Part shown: positions 42,675 to 56,360 of the stretch, in pieces
Numbering within the stretch: the first letter of the stretch is position 1
How the letters are laid out: the number at the start of each line of letters is the position of its first letter
Origin: Phytophthora quininea
Lineage: Eukaryota; Oomycota; Peronosporomycetes; Peronosporales; Peronosporaceae
NCBI GenBank assembly: GCA_011947345.1
Contig: JAAVTG010000051.1
Location: 62,001 to 126,000, forward strand
Reading direction: 5' to 3'
Length of the DNA: 64,000 nucleotides
Program-made: the position numbers and the translations under genes
The notes under the pieces: generated by a model
Told to the model about the DNA's origin: nothing
The model's input: only the letters and a program-made list of their open reading frames with translations
The model's database searches: none

Positions 42675-44089
42675 CAAGAAGTCGGATAACATCTTGTACA
42701 GGGGCATTTCTTGAGGAGAGCCTATTCTGCCACGAAACTGCGGAGGTGTTGTCGATTAGAATACGAACATGAGTCGGCCGGCCGTTGGGGTTACGGAGTT
42801 GAGGTCAGCGATGTCCCCAGGCGTGCGCACCAAAGGTACACGAGAAGAGCTTCCGAAATTGATATCAAAGCCTTTCGCAGATCCGTTACTGAAGTCTACA
42901 ATGATCTTGCGTTCCCCGCAGTGAACCGATAAGTCAGAGCATTGGGGATTGATGTGTCCAACGCGTAGAGCCCAAAGTCGCTCGCGTCCATTTCCAGGAC
43001 GACGTCCGGCTCTAGCAGACTATTAAAGTACTATAGTGGGACCCCGCTGAGACTATCCAAATGCAATATGTGCCACCACCACAGCAAGTTATTCCGCATG
43101 GGCGTCGGTACGACAACACGCTGGAATCTGTGGATCCCAGACTCTTGGCGGCGAAGCCGCTGCAGAAATGGACGCGCTAGACGAATGCAGGTAGCGACGT
43201 GGCGCAGATGGCCGAATAGGGAACGGTACTCCTTACGAGATAGATCACGAGAATGGAAAGCGGCCGCGACAATGTGTCAAGCTTTCAGTATGTTGGCTGG
43301 GGGCATGGACACACCCCAAGCACTGTGTCACAGTTAAGCATTGGTATGTCGGCCGTGGGAAAAGCGATCGCTCCGCCAAACAACTCATAGATTCAGGGGA
43401 GCCGGCCCCGAACGGAGCAGATAGCTCAATAACCAGGACATTCTGGCTAGGAATGAGCCTGACAAATGAACGTACGCTGTTGCTGTGTATGCTCGTATGA
43501 CAAAATGCGGTCGAAACATCGACATGAGCTTCACAATTGGATCGGGGTCTTCTTCTTGGGGGCGAAGAATCTCGGACGCCACTGCATCGCAATGCCGATA
43601 CTCGGGCTGCGGGATGCAGGACTGGTCCGTGAGGTCATTTACTGACGCGCCGTCAGGAAAGGAGAGGTCGTTGATAACACGGCCGTTGACACTCGGTTCA
43701 TCACCCGCTTTGTCGACCACCCCGAAGGAGCCGATGAATACCTCAGGCCAGATATCCAACATATTCATGTCCAACACGAAGCAACGTCTGGCGTCCAGTT
43801 CTTTGCGGAGAATGTTAACCCGCTCGGTAGCCGAGCTGTGGTTAGCAGGCAGACGCTGCTGGACCGAGAGATCCCCGCAGACTTTCACAAGAACGCCCTC
43901 CTCGGCAACCTGAAGGATTTCCTGGAGGCGCGGATACCTGGTACACAGCTCTGAAATGATAGCTGGGACCGCGTTCTTGTTCGGACAGTAATCCTCAATT
44001 GTTTGGCCCCCTAACGAGTTCGACAAACTCCGGTAGAGGCATGCGGGCCCGGCGAATGAATTTGGAAAGAGTTTTCTGTTGAGGTACAC
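42670..44089 (-). pseudogene. RT and N-terminal RNase H of the minus-strand YR retrotransposon
   Basis: From the 5' side: fingers VFIGSFGVVDKAGDEPSVNG, RVINDLSFPDGASVND (44089-43385), then in another frame ADVSTAFCHTSIHSNSV-like sequence with VLVIELSAPFGAGSP (43592-43245), i.e. the DIRS-type RT core up to the SAPFGW-like motif. After poorly readable sequence, RNase H resumes at about 42810-42670: HVRILIDNTSAVSWQNRLSS and VIRLLGY, ending exactly at the gypsy TSD. Several shifts and stops are present; it is dead. Confidence 0.8.
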
Positions 44090-44331
44090 GTATTAGAAAA
44101 TATGTACTGGACTCCGAACCCCGGGTGCAGGGATAATCACCGTCGGGAAGCGACAGCCCCCGCTTTTCAACTCGTCGGTCCGGACACGCACTTGGATCTC
44201 GCGGAGATCTGACGCCCGGACCGCCGAGTTTTCTGCTAGCCTGCTGGTAGTGTCTGTCGAAACAACCGGCCGCGTCAGTGCACGATGAGTATGGTGAGCC
44301 TCTGCTGCTTCTGTGGTTGGCGGCTGTTGTG

Positions 44332-46476
44332 TTAGTGACACGGTAGTGAGCGGCAGGACTGAGATCCTTCGGCCACGCTGCGTAGCTTCATCGCGCGGGT
44401 GTAGCGCTGACGGTAGATTTGGCTGTGACGGTATGGCCCTAAGCTGTAGGATTGGGTGTATGGCCTTTGGTTAGCACATGGCTGTATGGCCGCCCGCAGC
44501 TTGGCCGCGTGGAAGGTCGCTGAAGAGGGGCTAAAGGCGCTTGACTCATTGATGGGGCGGAATGTATCGCCGCTTGTATCGGCTACATTACCCCCATTAA
44601 GAAGACCGAAGAGGCGTTGACTTGCCGCCGCCTCGGCCTCTTCACGGCTCGTTATCTCGGTGCAACGCACCGCGGCGTCCTTGACCATTGTCCCGATCGT
44701 GGGGTTCACGGAATGTTCTGAGTCGCGGCGTCCACGGCGATCACTGTAGTCGTGGCGGACGTAATTGCGTCGTCCGCCGTTGAGACACTCACGCAGGTAG
44801 GCTTGTTGGACCCACTCGCGGAGTCAGCTAGGCACATAGTCCCGCCAGTGATGCACTCGCTGTGGGTGCCCGCATCGGTCACGAGTTCCTCTGGATCACT
44901 CCATCCTCCCAGGTTTCGTAGACAGGGCTTCTGGCCGTGCCGGTTTACGGGAATGATCGCGCTGATATCATCGAGCCCCCCTTTTGCATGATCGCGTGTC
45001 GGCCTGGTCACGATGCCTGTCAAACGGTCGCCGACTGACTTGACTAGGGGCGTGATGCAGGGCATTGAGTGGCGCCATCGACCAGTCTTTCGCAAAATAA
45101 TCGGCCCCGTCTACGGCCCGGCAAAAATGATCCCACCATGTCGGCTCGTCTAACTGCAAGCTTCTTAGTGCAGTACCGAGCCACTTGTTCACGTACGTCA
45201 ACGCCAGACAAACGCAGCGAATTGTGTGGCCAGGGTCAGCCTTTTTGTTGAGAGCGACAAACTTGCGCAGTCGCTCGGACAGCTTGAGCATAAAGGCGTA
45301 CCACAGATCACGGCTCATCGACAACACGCCGTCGTCATACGATGTGCATCTATTATCAGCTCGTGGCTGTGCAACGGCTGGAGAAAAGTCGCTCGCGAAA
45401 TTTCCATCGGACGAGCCGGCCTCTAACAGCGTCTCTTCTGTCGTGGCTTTGAAATGAAAGATGGTGAACCCGCGTGCTCCCAATCGGCCGCTGAAAACAG
45501 CCTCAGTATCGCCGGGGTCGTCCTGAAGCAGACGAAATTCCGCCTCTTGTAGCTTTAGAATGAAAGACACAGGAGACAAAGACTTACCTTCCCCATCCGC
45601 AAAACCCTGGAATATTCTGGCGGCTGCCAAGGCGTGAGCTTGCGGGGGGTAGTCACCTTTCGACCGTTTGCTGTCGGCCGCTTTGGTGCAGCCAGATAAA
45701 TACCGGATTTCCTCGGGCGGAAACTCTCCGCCAGCGTTGGGCACTACCAAGTAGATGGCGAACGTCAGTGATTCGGTGGTCATCTGGTTGCGGAGTTGGT
45801 GGACCTTGGAACGGAGCGCGTGGAGCTCTGACAGGGGTCCCGACGGCACTATTTGCGTTGTTGCATTGTGCGAGGCTGTAGCCTACCTGGAGGTACCGTC
45901 GCGGTCGCAATGGAATGTAGCTATAAACTCGTTGAGGTCGAAGTCTCTGCACATGCGCGTCCAGACGTCTTGGTTGGCACGGCAGTCAGCGTCCTCAGCG
46001 CCATCCCGATCTCAGCTGGTGCAGCAGTCGCCGACCCGGAGGGGCTCGCACTGGTCTCCTGTCCGGTTGGTGTCGCACAAATTGTTGGTGATGAAGCCGC
46101 CCCAGAGGGTGGCGCCGGGGCGGGCACACGTTTGCGCCCGGACACCGCATCCCCTGCATCGGCGTTTGTGAAACCGGTCTGTATGGTCAGGGTCTCCTCT
46201 TCTTTTGGGAGGCGGCGCGTTCGGCCGGTGCCTTTCCAGAGGCACGCTTCGTGTCTTTGGTCCCGGTGTCGCCGTTTTCGGTGCCGATTTCCGTTTGGTC
46301 GAACGCGGTTGTCCGAGTGGGACCGCCGCCGACCGTGGAGACGGGGTGAGCTGTAGCGCCGCGTCTGACGTCGCGTCATGCGTCATGTCGACGACTGGAG
46401 CGGGAGTCTCGGTGGTCGAGAGTCCTGTCCGGGAGGGACGTCTTGCTGGGTTAGCTTGATCGTCGTTGGAGCTCAT
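44332..46476 (-). pseudogene. Gag-like region of the minus-strand YR retrotransposon
   Basis: Starts MSSNDDQANPARRPSRTG at 46476, basic and Pro-rich, shifting near 46200 into the 46379-45921 frame (Ala/Thr/Pro-rich). The next segment is 45849-44968 with a folded-looking region: SELHALRSKVHQLRNQM, then SMSRDLWYAFMLKLSERLRK, IRCVCLALTYVNKWLGTAL and WWDHFCRAVDGADYFAKDW. A last piece is 44709-44332. It is the probable capsid-like protein, by position before the RT on the same strand. No zinc motif is seen. Confidence 0.55.
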
Positions 46477-46480
46477 GGAG

Positions 46481-46884
46481 GTTGGTAGTTGGCAGACGGA
46501 AGAAGAAATCCTCCTCTAACCTAGTTGCCGGTGTTTGTTCTTAGCTAAAACTGACTTGAGTGGCAGGCTGCCGGCCGCAGCCACTCTTTTACTTCGTATG
46601 GAAACACAATTTCTCTATCCTCAAATGCAGCTATTTATTGCGCATCAACTCGCGCAAAAAGTGTTCCTATCCACACGACACAAAATGAAATTTAGGACAA
46701 AAATATCACGAAAATATTGGAATCAAGTTAAATGGACTGTAGGGCTGCGATACTTGATGATGTTAGTACACTGGTAATCGTAATTAGTCTAACGGAGACT
46801 AATTTGTACAAGATCTTTTATTCTTGCACACAACGATTAGTGTAAGTGATACTATATTAGAACACACACTAATTATTGTACGGT
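46481..46884. other. Intergenic, AT-rich
   Basis: No gene is seen between the YR-element Gag start and the transposase relic. Confidence 0.4.
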
Positions 46885-47420
46885 GATTCAGTCTCACTGC
46901 TACTACCATCACAGCCACCGTTGTCCGTCTTGCCAGCAAAGTTTGCAGGATGCGAATTATTTCCTGCAAGTGAGGATATAGTTGAACAGGGCGCCAAATA
47001 CCATCTAAACCGAGGGATAAACCGCACCTGGTCATCGCCTTCCTCGCATAGTATAAGCTATGCTTGTCACGTTGGGAGTTTGCCTTGCGCACACAATCAG
47101 CCTCGAGCGAGAGGAAGAACTTCCTCCCAGGATTTTGAGTTTGCCCGACATGATCCATCTTTCTTGGGGTTCTGCCACTCCACAGCTTCGATTAACGCAA
47201 TTTTGCGCTCGTTCCACTTGAGTCTCCGCGCATCTTTAATCTTGGCAATGACGAATGATTCAGCTGGCTGACGCAAGTCTGTGGCATTTGCTGGGAAGTA
47301 AACCAGCCGAGCCTTGAGTCTAGCAAGCTCGTTCTCGCCTTGATCTTCGTCAAGATGAGACGTGCAGTTGTCCTGAAATACATGCTTTCTGCACGAAGGT
47401 GGGCTTGAGCCCAGGCAGAG
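46885..47420 (-). pseudogene. Tc1/mariner-type (DDE) transposase C-terminal relic
   Basis: Minus-strand reading: VFQDNCTSHLDEDQG (catalytic Asp block), RLVYFPANATDLRQPAESFV, IAKIKDARRLKWNERKIALI, then after a shift GRKFFLSLEADCVRKANSQR, YARKAMTRCGLSLGLDGIW, LYPHLQEIIR. The YFPPNATD-x-QP-x-D motif and its spacing are those of DDE transposases of the Tc1/mariner/pogo group common in oomycetes. Frameshifted and without a recognisable 5' half (possibly traces to 47.9 kb). Confidence 0.7.
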
Positions 47421-50400
47421 AGGACAGGTGGGTCGGTCCTATCCCACTACAGATATCGACGGATGATAAGGCCTGGACGCTGCATGAGGCCTATACCGCC
47501 AAGTTATCTAAATTTTCGGGCAATCAAAATTCAAGCAAATCACAGTAATTTTTTAAAAGCCTTAAACAGTCTACAGTTCGTTTGTGTATATCGTGTGGAG
47601 ACTCTGCCTACAGCATTTACACCAACAGGCCTCCATGCCTGGCTTCGAGGGTCACAGGCGTTGTGCTTTAATATGTTCGAACTCGATCTTTGCTGTTTTT
47701 GTTGAAATAGTAAAGCAACTTTCATCAATGATTTGCTCATACAATGTTTGTATGGGTTTAACGTTTTGCAGATAGGCCTTATAATCCTTCGATATCTGTA
47801 CACCAGTTCGACGGACCCAAGTGAGACTAATTCCAAAAGCTGAAATTCTTTCGCACAGCAAATAGTATCGCTATTCTGAAATGATACAAATTCACGGATG
47901 AAACTATTTCGCAACTGAGACTAATTGCGGTTACCAGTGCAGTGTATGGAACAGGCAAGAAAGTATTCGCGGCCACTACGACAGCAATTACATGTTTTAA
48001 GTGTAGCCTATTTGCTATGAAAGGTTATCGAGTTCTATTCAATCCCGGCAAATATTATTATGATGCTATTATGATGCGCTTAAAATATTTAATGATACTC
48101 ACGCCAATGGTATTACACGAAGACGGCCGTCACGCGAACGAATGGCTTCCTGCAGTACAACAGCAATGAGCTCAAGAGCTACGGGATACTGGCCGTATTC
48201 AAAACAGCCAAGGATGGATGCGACAGGATTCACTTCGCTGAGGGATTCAGAGATGAAGTTGTCACGTACGATAAGGCATATTCATCCGCTATTTAGGCGA
48301 CCGGCCCGTTTTGCTATACCAACAACGCGCGCTCATATTCGAAATGTAGCGACGAACGGCAATGGACTACTATAGCGTGAGACGCACAGACTCTCAGACA
48401 AGGTACGACCACCACAGACCAAACGACGGAAGCTCACGTAGCTGCTGATCAATGTATTTGAACAGTACGTGCAAAAAGCATGGTTCGATGAAACAGTCTG
48501 TTGTTGGTATCATTTTGCCGACAAGAACTTCGTATCTGCTAAGCAGTTCAAGAGCATCATACGCCTAAGGGCAACCACGGGGGAGGACGTCATCCTATCC
48601 AACAGGCTCTGTATCTGCTGTGACAATCTCAAATCGTTACAGAGACTCAGTGCATCTTGGCAAGATTATCGGGCGTTTCGGTAATGCAGTTTCAATGTCC
48701 TCGTAGATAAGCAATAACTTCATCACGAACTGCAAGAAGTGCGCTAATTCGCAAGCCATATGTTTCCAGTAGTATTTGGCGCTCTCGGTGGTGTGTTTGG
48801 GTGGTAGTAGCATTCGTACGAATTAGGTCTTGATATAGCTGGCTCTTCTTTTCAATATTGCAAGCGAAGGGCCGGATAGATTGGTGTTTCTTATGTGAAG
48901 GCTAGTAGTAGCGGTCATCGTTCAATTATTGCTTGAAGATCTGAGCGACGCTCAATTTTGAACACTGTTTCGACGGTCGTCCTGGGTTGTTCGGAGGTCA
49001 TCGTTGAGGCGGGTATTCTCTGGTCGAAGGGCTCCTAGACTCATTGCGATTTTTCTTCAAAACTGGCTTCACAAAGCCCACAGCTTGGAGACTGAGTCAA
49101 GTACATGTTAACCAATCAGCACAAGAATCTCGTGCATTGTGGGTATCTACCCATTTTCGTTCATGCTATGGCGTTTCCCCGTGGTTATTTCCGATATGCA
49201 GCATTTTCCTAGAGCGTTACAGTCCATGTATAAGGAGTATTGCGTTTGTACTCCTCGATGTTGTCACCGCTGATGTGAATTTCATTATCGCGATAGATGA
49301 GTCAGAGGTACATCAGACATGTTCACATAGCTTTGCCGCGGAAGATCCAAAATCAAATCAAGTATCAGACAGACGTTTAGATTTGTATCCGGTTAATAAC
49401 GGGGAGGGGGGTAAAGGCTTTCTCCAAAACTTCGAAAATGACTACAACAGAATATGATCTCCGTTTATCCGCACCGAGATCTTCAGTCTGCCCTTACTAT
49501 TACAGTTATATTTGGCATCGAAATCTATCTGACAGTTGACAATACGGCTTTCCTCATTTTTTTAATTCTCAATCAAGAGCTCTACACTGCACAATAGGAA
49601 AATCACTCTTCGTGGCAAATATCATATCATATCGCGCTACCTAAAAGCCTCTACGGCCTCGTACAAGTAATGTGTTTGAAATACCATCCGAGTAAAACGA
49701 CATCATACTTAATGGCGTTTAGTATGTGAGAAATTCAGTTTTCCCAAAAGATAACAACTGTGCTGTAGAAAGCTTTGTTTGTAACGGTATCAGGTCGTCT
49801 GTAGCATTCTTAATGGATGGTAACCGCGGGCATCAAATTTATTCAGATAAAGTTTGGGTGAGACGTTGGGTTCAAATAGATCGTATATTAAAACGCGGTG
49901 TCTCAGCCGGATAACAGATTTTCTTCGGAACACACCCAAATAAGATGAGACGGAGAGCATTCTATCGGCACGTCACCAGAATCTCAATTATAAGGTACAT
50001 CCCGGTTGCTTGGCCATCGGCTATTCTGTGATGCAAGGCACGACCAAGTTCACGACCATTTGAGAGGCAGAGCTAGTCATCTGGCTCCCGAAGAACGTCG
50101 AAATTGTGGTATTTGATCTCAAATCATTTCTCATACTAAGTTATGTGTACACCACAAAGGTGGGGGTAGGATTGAGCATGTGTGACACACTCTCCTCTAT
50201 AGTTTACCATCAGGAAGGGATGCACGGGTGCGTTAGAGTGGTGTAAGTATGTGCCTCTCTGCTGCTATATTGGTAGTTTCGCAATTGCGAGGCGAAACTC
50301 CTTTTCCCTGGCAGAGGAGGTAGTAAGATTAATTCTTGATTTACTCACGTAGATCAACCCGCCACGCCGCTCCCCGTAAGAATTGAAAACTATTCCAATT

Positions 50401-52700
50401 TCCCCACCTACGAATGGCTGCTGGAAACACAGCTGCGGGGTGTATGCATTCATGAACTGAGTGTTGCTTTTTTTTCTGAAATGATTTTCCGCAGTTCATC
50501 ATATTCTAAATCACTTTCGCTCTGAAGGTTTTGTGACGTCATGGACATTCGATTTATACTTAACGGTGGCAATACCAGCACGGAGTATGTTTCGCACAGA
50601 TTCCCTGAACATTTCATAGCAGTCGTGCAGATTGTACTTGCGCTTAATGACATGTGAACGTGTACCGATAATAGTAATCGAAATTATCGGCATCTTGTCA
50701 GAGTTTCCATACACTGGGGAGGTCCTGCCACACTAGTGTGAACCACTTTAAAGGGAAGCTTGGGGCGCTCAACCTATCGTTTTTAAAGGAAATTCTGGCA
50801 AAAATGCAAGACGAGCAAGCGTAGTCTAGTTTGAGATCGAAATCCGATAGTCCCCTATCCTTGACGGTGTCATTCCAAGACAGAGCTTGCTTAATGTAGC
50901 TCGAAGAATTGTTCTAGCTCAAATTTCCCAAGATCCAAGGGGTTCCATGCTTACCTGTGTTCTTCGTAAATAGTGTCCTTATCGTGCTGTTTCAGTTCCT
51001 TATGAAGAAAGCTCGCACGTCCACCAAGCCAAACTTATAAAGTTATCTTTCCACGACGACCCTGGCAGGGAACTCGCTTTTTGAGTAGAAACCACAAAAC
51101 AATCACTGTTGGTGGCGATTTTGTTACTGGCACAATGACAATTCTAGCGTTATTGTGTGGCTCTGAATCCGCACCGGCCATCTCCCACACCCACATACCC
51201 CAGAATCATATCGCTCGTCGAGTTCCAGCACAACGCAACAATTTGCGCAATGCATATCGCAGACGACACCGACGTCATGGCAGACACTGGTTTGGGGGTC
51301 TGGAACTCGGACCACAACTCTATTCGATATAGACTAAACCATCGCGATCGTATACATAGGTAGAGATTTAGACTCCGTTTGACAATAGCTAGAACGCTTG
51401 GGAAACTGCACCCGCCACCGCGCTACTGCCTCCTCAACGTACAGCAAGTACCACGCTCACTGGAACCAATGGTGCGAGTTCTCACACAGGTTAGGCTGGG
51501 ACCCATGGACCCCGATTTGGCAGTAACAATAATCTGTTTCGGAGTTTACTGTTGGGGACGCGATTGAAATCCCTGACAACAGGGCAGCAACCACGGGTTA
51601 GTTCATCTTAATTTGGCGGACATTCGCTGGTTGATCGACGATACGCCGGGGTAGAGATCGCGGCATCACCAGCATTCATCCTGTTCATGCAAGGATTCAA
51701 GCGACTCTCAGATCCTGTCCAGAAGCTGCAACCGATTACGCATTCTTACACTTTCAGTATCAGTGTCTTGACCTCTCTCGGCACCAGAGTCGGCTTTTGT
51801 GGGGCAGATTTGTACCCGAATTCTTCGTTTTGCTGGGATGTTCTGATTACCTGCGCGTCGAGACGCGCAAGCCTTTCTACTGTCTGAAGGTCACCAACGT
51901 CAAATTCGCTTTCTTCAATGGAAATCAAACAAGTCAAAGACTCGCATCGTCGGTGATACTGGGTCTAGAAGGGGCGATTAACAATCAGTATGGGCGAAGA
52001 GCGTGGCGGGCCTTGCCCGCATCTCAAGACAGCAGTATCTGCCCAGTGAATCCCTACAACACATCCAGCAGGCTTGAGCATCAGAGGGAATACGGGCATT
52101 CATGTACCTATGGTCTCAGATCTGTGGGGGTGACGAGGTTGCTGAAATAAACGGTAACAAGCATTGGGATCCCAGAGCAGAATTACTCCTCGCACTCGGT
52201 CAGAATGGGTGGCGCTACGGCACGGATGAGCACCGAGACGCTGGTGCCCCCATGGTACTTCACATCCACCAGCCAGTCTTTATATAGTACGGATCGCCAT
52301 AGACGGCAGAGGTTTCCTACTTGTTTTGCAACGTCCGGAATATCTCAAATTTGTTAGATTTGTACTTGCGCATCACAATATTATGATCATCGATGATCTT
52401 GAACAGGAAGACTCAAGCTGACACCCCCATCTGGTGAATCTTCCTCGAGCTCCGCTTGGAGCTCAAGCGTGGTAACTCTCTATGGCAGGCTTGGAAGTGT
52501 TTCTTTGCGCTCCTAATCTGAGAGAAGAAGAGGAGAAAATTACACTTGGGCGCAAGGACGCAAAATAGTGGAAAATCGTACTCCGTTTGGGTCTCGTACT
52601 CTACATTCGGTACAAAGTTGCTAAAATATAGTTGTAAAATTAGTTAAAGTTTATCCTGATACTGAAGTTGCAAACGGGACAAGCGGGGCGGACTGTGGAA
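47421..52700. other. Gene-poor relic region
   Basis: About 5.3 kb, AT-rich, with only short ORFs. The largest, 49044-49457 (+, 137 aa), shows no domain I recognise. The ORFs at 48469-48684 (+) and 50265-50714 (-) have protein-like composition but no recognisable motif. Likely old transposon remains; nothing specific can be supported. Confidence 0.35.
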
Positions 52701-52729
52701 ACTTGCTCGGCAAGGAATTGGAGCCGCGA

Positions 52730-53188
52730 AAGGCTGGTGAGAGAGGCGATTTGCATCCATCTAGTAGCATCAAGGGTATCTATTCAGGCTGCAGACGAGG
52801 GGACGCGGTACAAGATTGTAAAGGATGATGTGACTGACATATGGATTATATTGTGATGGAGATAGATCCTGTCGTCCACAGTGCCAAAAATGACAATTTT
52901 CTCGACGTCGATCAACTCTTCACGAAAGAAATCCGACTGGATATGGCGGAGACTGACGTTGCGATGTGAGTTTCGAAATGCCCCATGGCGTGCAGCAGAG
53001 TGATCGATGATCATGGCCTGGTGACGTGCTTTAACGACGCGAACGGCGCCGAAGTGTTTTTCAAACTGCTGGTTGAATCCTTGGTGACGAATGGACTGAA
53101 GGTTGACGAAAAACGGCGACCCATTTTCAGTCCCCGGAGGGCCCCAGCGACGAGAAAAACGACACGATCTGACGAAGAAGGCCCTTGA
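52730..53188 (+). pseudogene. Gag relic of a decayed Ty3/gypsy-like element
   Basis: Reading from 52856 gives DNFLDVDQLFTKEIRLDMAE, TDVAM, then (52985 frame) SRVIDDHGLVTCFNDANGAE, LLVESLVTNGLKVDEKRR, which resembles oomycete gypsy Gag cores. A stop lies between the parts. It belongs with the protease and integrase remains downstream on the same strand. Confidence 0.45.
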
Positions 53189-53569
53189 GCAGCTCCGAGG
53201 TTATCGTCGCCATAAGTGCTCCCATTAAAATGATGAGTTTTCCGAGCCAATTAAAGCCCTGAGGCCATAGGAGAAGGTGCACTCGAAAGAGCCGCGCGGT
53301 CAAGGCCATCACAGCACCCCAGTGCGAATGTAATGACGTTGGTCATGTTGTGAGCGGAGGAAAATGCCCTGTCTGCGACACCAAAAGACGAATGATTGGC
53401 GTGTAGCGGTGCACACTTTGTGTCCTCGTGCCATCAGCTTCGAGCTCCGAGAAGAAGGAGTTTCATTCGAGTCGACCAGAAAAAGCTCATATGAAACAAT
53501 TAAGGGACGTTTAGATGGGTCAGCAACATAGTCCTGAACGACGTTCTTGAACTACAGTAGTGGCGACAC

Positions 53570-55085
53570 CAGCTCGGACAGCTGCTATATTAACAGAACC
53601 AACTACGAAGATTTTGTCAAGCATGACGGTCGAGTGATTTCTACCCACGGTCGTCAGCAAGGTCATGATGTCGAAGTCCGTGCATTAATTGAACTCTGAA
53701 TTCGCTTTCACACTGCTGCGGGCCCTGTCAAGGCTGCGGACTCCGTGTCCTGCCCTATCATTGAGCAGGAGGTTGATGAGTTTATCATGGTCAAAGACGT
53801 GTCGGTGTCCTTGGGAATTGATTTAGATCGTCAACAGGAGCAATTGACTGGTACCAAATGGGAAAATGATGACCTGTTAAATACTGAACACGATGACAGA
53901 ATCGATTGCAGGTGCCATGTCGGACCTGAAGACGAAAATGGAACGACTTCAAGGAAAGAAGCACTACGATCTCTTCAACTTTATTCGCAGCTTTGGGAGC
54001 TTCGAGTGCATTCTTTGCTGTGGGTGATTATGTGCTCCGATCAGGTGTCAATGAGCGACGACACAGTATAGTGCTCGTGGCGTCAGTGGGTTCCTACATT
54101 ACCACTCTTGCAAACTCGCACTCATTTCGTGTCTACCACTGTTAGAATCGGAGAGCTGGTGTACATACGAACATACTGAGATCAAGATAAGTATACTAAG
54201 ATTAAGTGTACGGCAGTTGGACTTTCCCACTGGAGACAACCGCCAATCTGGTGCTTCGCCGCAACACCGCTCGTGCGATGATGGTCAGCTCGGCAATTGG
54301 AGCTCACTTCTTCTTTTGCCAACGACTGAGCCCGTCAGTTCATTCGAGGCAGATAGAAAATATATTTTAGCTTAACCCCAGTGAAATTTGTCATAGGAAA
54401 AAGGACAAAAATATAAGCTTGTGTGCGTTACACAACTATATTTGCCTATAAGATAAATCGGTTGAATCTGACCATTTTTCATCAAAATAGTCGGTGTCTG
54501 TTTTAATATATCGTATATAGTATTATAATTTAGCTATCACGTGCTCTAAAAATATAAAAAATGATAGGAATTTTGTCCTATAAGATAGGATAAAACCAAG
54601 GTGCGATATGTCATTAAAGACGTTTACTAATCAAGTATTGCTTCTGTAGGGACGATGGTAGATAATAAATGGTATATCTCGTTTAAAAGACGAAGTCCAT
54701 AGCTATTCGAATATACGCCAATATCTCTGTGACTACTTATATTAGCATCGGCGCTACCGCTTGGTCCTTCCATTTGTCCTATAACTTGAGCTCACTGGGG
54801 TTAAGACTACACCACACTGTTCAACAACCACATCATCGCCAGTGCTGAGCAAGATGTTCACGTCTCTCGCCTAAAGTTCTACACGCTTTGGAGGTCACGG
54901 ATGGACTTTTTTAGCATGTTGCTGCCCAATGAGCAAAGCAAAGGGTTGTAGTTGCTAGTGAGCTGTTGCAGTCGCTAGCCAGGGTGTCACAATTTATGCA
55001 GTGATATGGGAGCACTTGCAGAGGAAGTATGAGGTCGCTGTGTCGCTTTTGACTGGAGGTCTGCTGGAGTCTCTCACGACGGGAT
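53570..55085 (+). pseudogene. Protease and integrase C-terminal relic of a Ty3/gypsy-like element
   Basis: Near 53700-53860: FHTAAGPVKAADSV, CPIIEQEVDEFIMVKDV, LGIDLDRQQEQLTG, the flank of a retroviral-type aspartic protease in oomycete gypsy elements. Near 54010-54150: FFAVGDYVLRSGVNERRHS, the beta-barrel of the integrase C-terminus. After the MITE, near 54840-54870: AEQDVHVSRLKFY, the continuation, then a chromo-like stretch (YAVIWEHLQRKYEVAVSLL) near 55000-55040. RT, RNase H and the integrase core are absent, so it is an internally deleted relic. Confidence 0.6.
54371..54805. mobile_element. MITE with 14-bp terminal inverted repeats
   Basis: CTTAACCCCAGTGA at 54371-54384 is the exact reverse complement of TCACTGGGGTTAAG at 54792-54805. 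The 435-bp interior is AT-rich and noncoding, with subterminal GTCCTATA-like motifs in both orientations. It lies within the gypsy relic, between the integrase C-terminal pieces. TA flanks both sides within 1-2 bp, compatible with a Tc1/mariner-type origin. Confidence 0.8.
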
Positions 55086-55089
55086 AATG

Positions 55090-56360
55090 CCGATCGGCGG
55101 AAACTCTCGGCGTACTGCGGGCCAGGCAGTTGTGTGTGTTGAAAGGTTGATTCAAGAATGAAAAGAAAATGAAAGCTTGCTATCCTACTGCAACCTCTTG
55201 CACTTCACTACAGCCTTCTTCAACATCGTCATTCCAACAAGCTGTTGTTGGTTTTACTGGGACTGGCAAGTTGACCATCTTGACACGACTCCTCAGCTGT
55301 TGCAGCTTGAGTTGCAAACACTTGCACTTCAACTCGTGACACAAGGATGTTCCTACTTTGGTCCAAGCCGACGTTGCTACAGTCAGCGACACCAATTGGC
55401 CTCTCATTTTTCCACAAGCTGAGCTCCGATTAAGCTCCCATGCTGCAATGTATCAACACAACGATTGCTGAGGTTGAACAGCAGTTGCTGAAGTCTTTTA
55501 TGTTGGTAGTAGTATTTCCTTCAGCAACTTTAAATGCCGTGGCGGTGTTATAATAACAAACCACAGTGCGGACAGTTCCAGACACATGAAGCAACAGGAT
55601 AGTTGTTTTTGCCAATATGAGTGGCAGTAGCTGGTCAATACATCAAACAGTAGCAGGCTGGATATCTCTGCCGAGGTCCTTCGCATGCAAGATCTCCCAG
55701 CACTAGAGGATGATAAATTGAGCTGAGATCATGCTCAAGGCGCCGGCTTATTTACCAGTTATCTTTCGCGACCAGCTCGTCAAGAGTGAACATTTCGCTA
55801 CGGAGTCCACAATAGAGATTCGTTTACTTGTTAATGCGTCCTCCACCAACATTTCGAGCTAATATTCCATTTGTTGTACAAGTTTTCTTGCGTCACTCAA
55901 TAAATTCGCGTTGATGTAATTCCACCGGCGTCTTTAGGCGAGCAGAACTCCAGATCTCGGTTCGATCCAGTCAAGCGTGGTGCCCAGCACGAACAAGTGC
56001 TTCTCAAAGTGATTTTATCCGTCCCCGTCACAGTTCACGAGATGTTCTTCGCCGGGCTCTTCGCTAAACAACACATTTCATTGTTTCCAATACAGCCGTG
56101 AAAACTGGCTACCCTGAGTCAGCTGCAGCTGTGCACCCACTTCAGCCAGTGCCCGATCGATCACGAACGGCGTAAGTTTGTCCACGCTAATGTTCGCGAG
56201 CTCAGCGCATTCGGAGGCTGTGACGATCCGTGAAGTTCTGACTTTCAGCTCATTCCTCCGCCAAGACGCATCGATCTCGGACGCCAAGCCGTACAAACCC
56301 ATGGATGAAAGCATTGAGCTGCACAAACTTGAGAGCATTGCCCACCAATCATTCGTGGTA
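55090..56360. other. No recognised gene
   Basis: Short ORFs only. A minus-strand ORF (56614-56078) has a plausible C-terminal part (ECAELANISVDKLTPFVIDR) but no domain that I recognise, and its first half is antisense to the ABC transporter relic. Confidence 0.3.

Noticed and set aside
49044..49457. 137-aa plus-strand ORF
   Set aside because: No motif, no codon or context support; kept only as part of the relic region.
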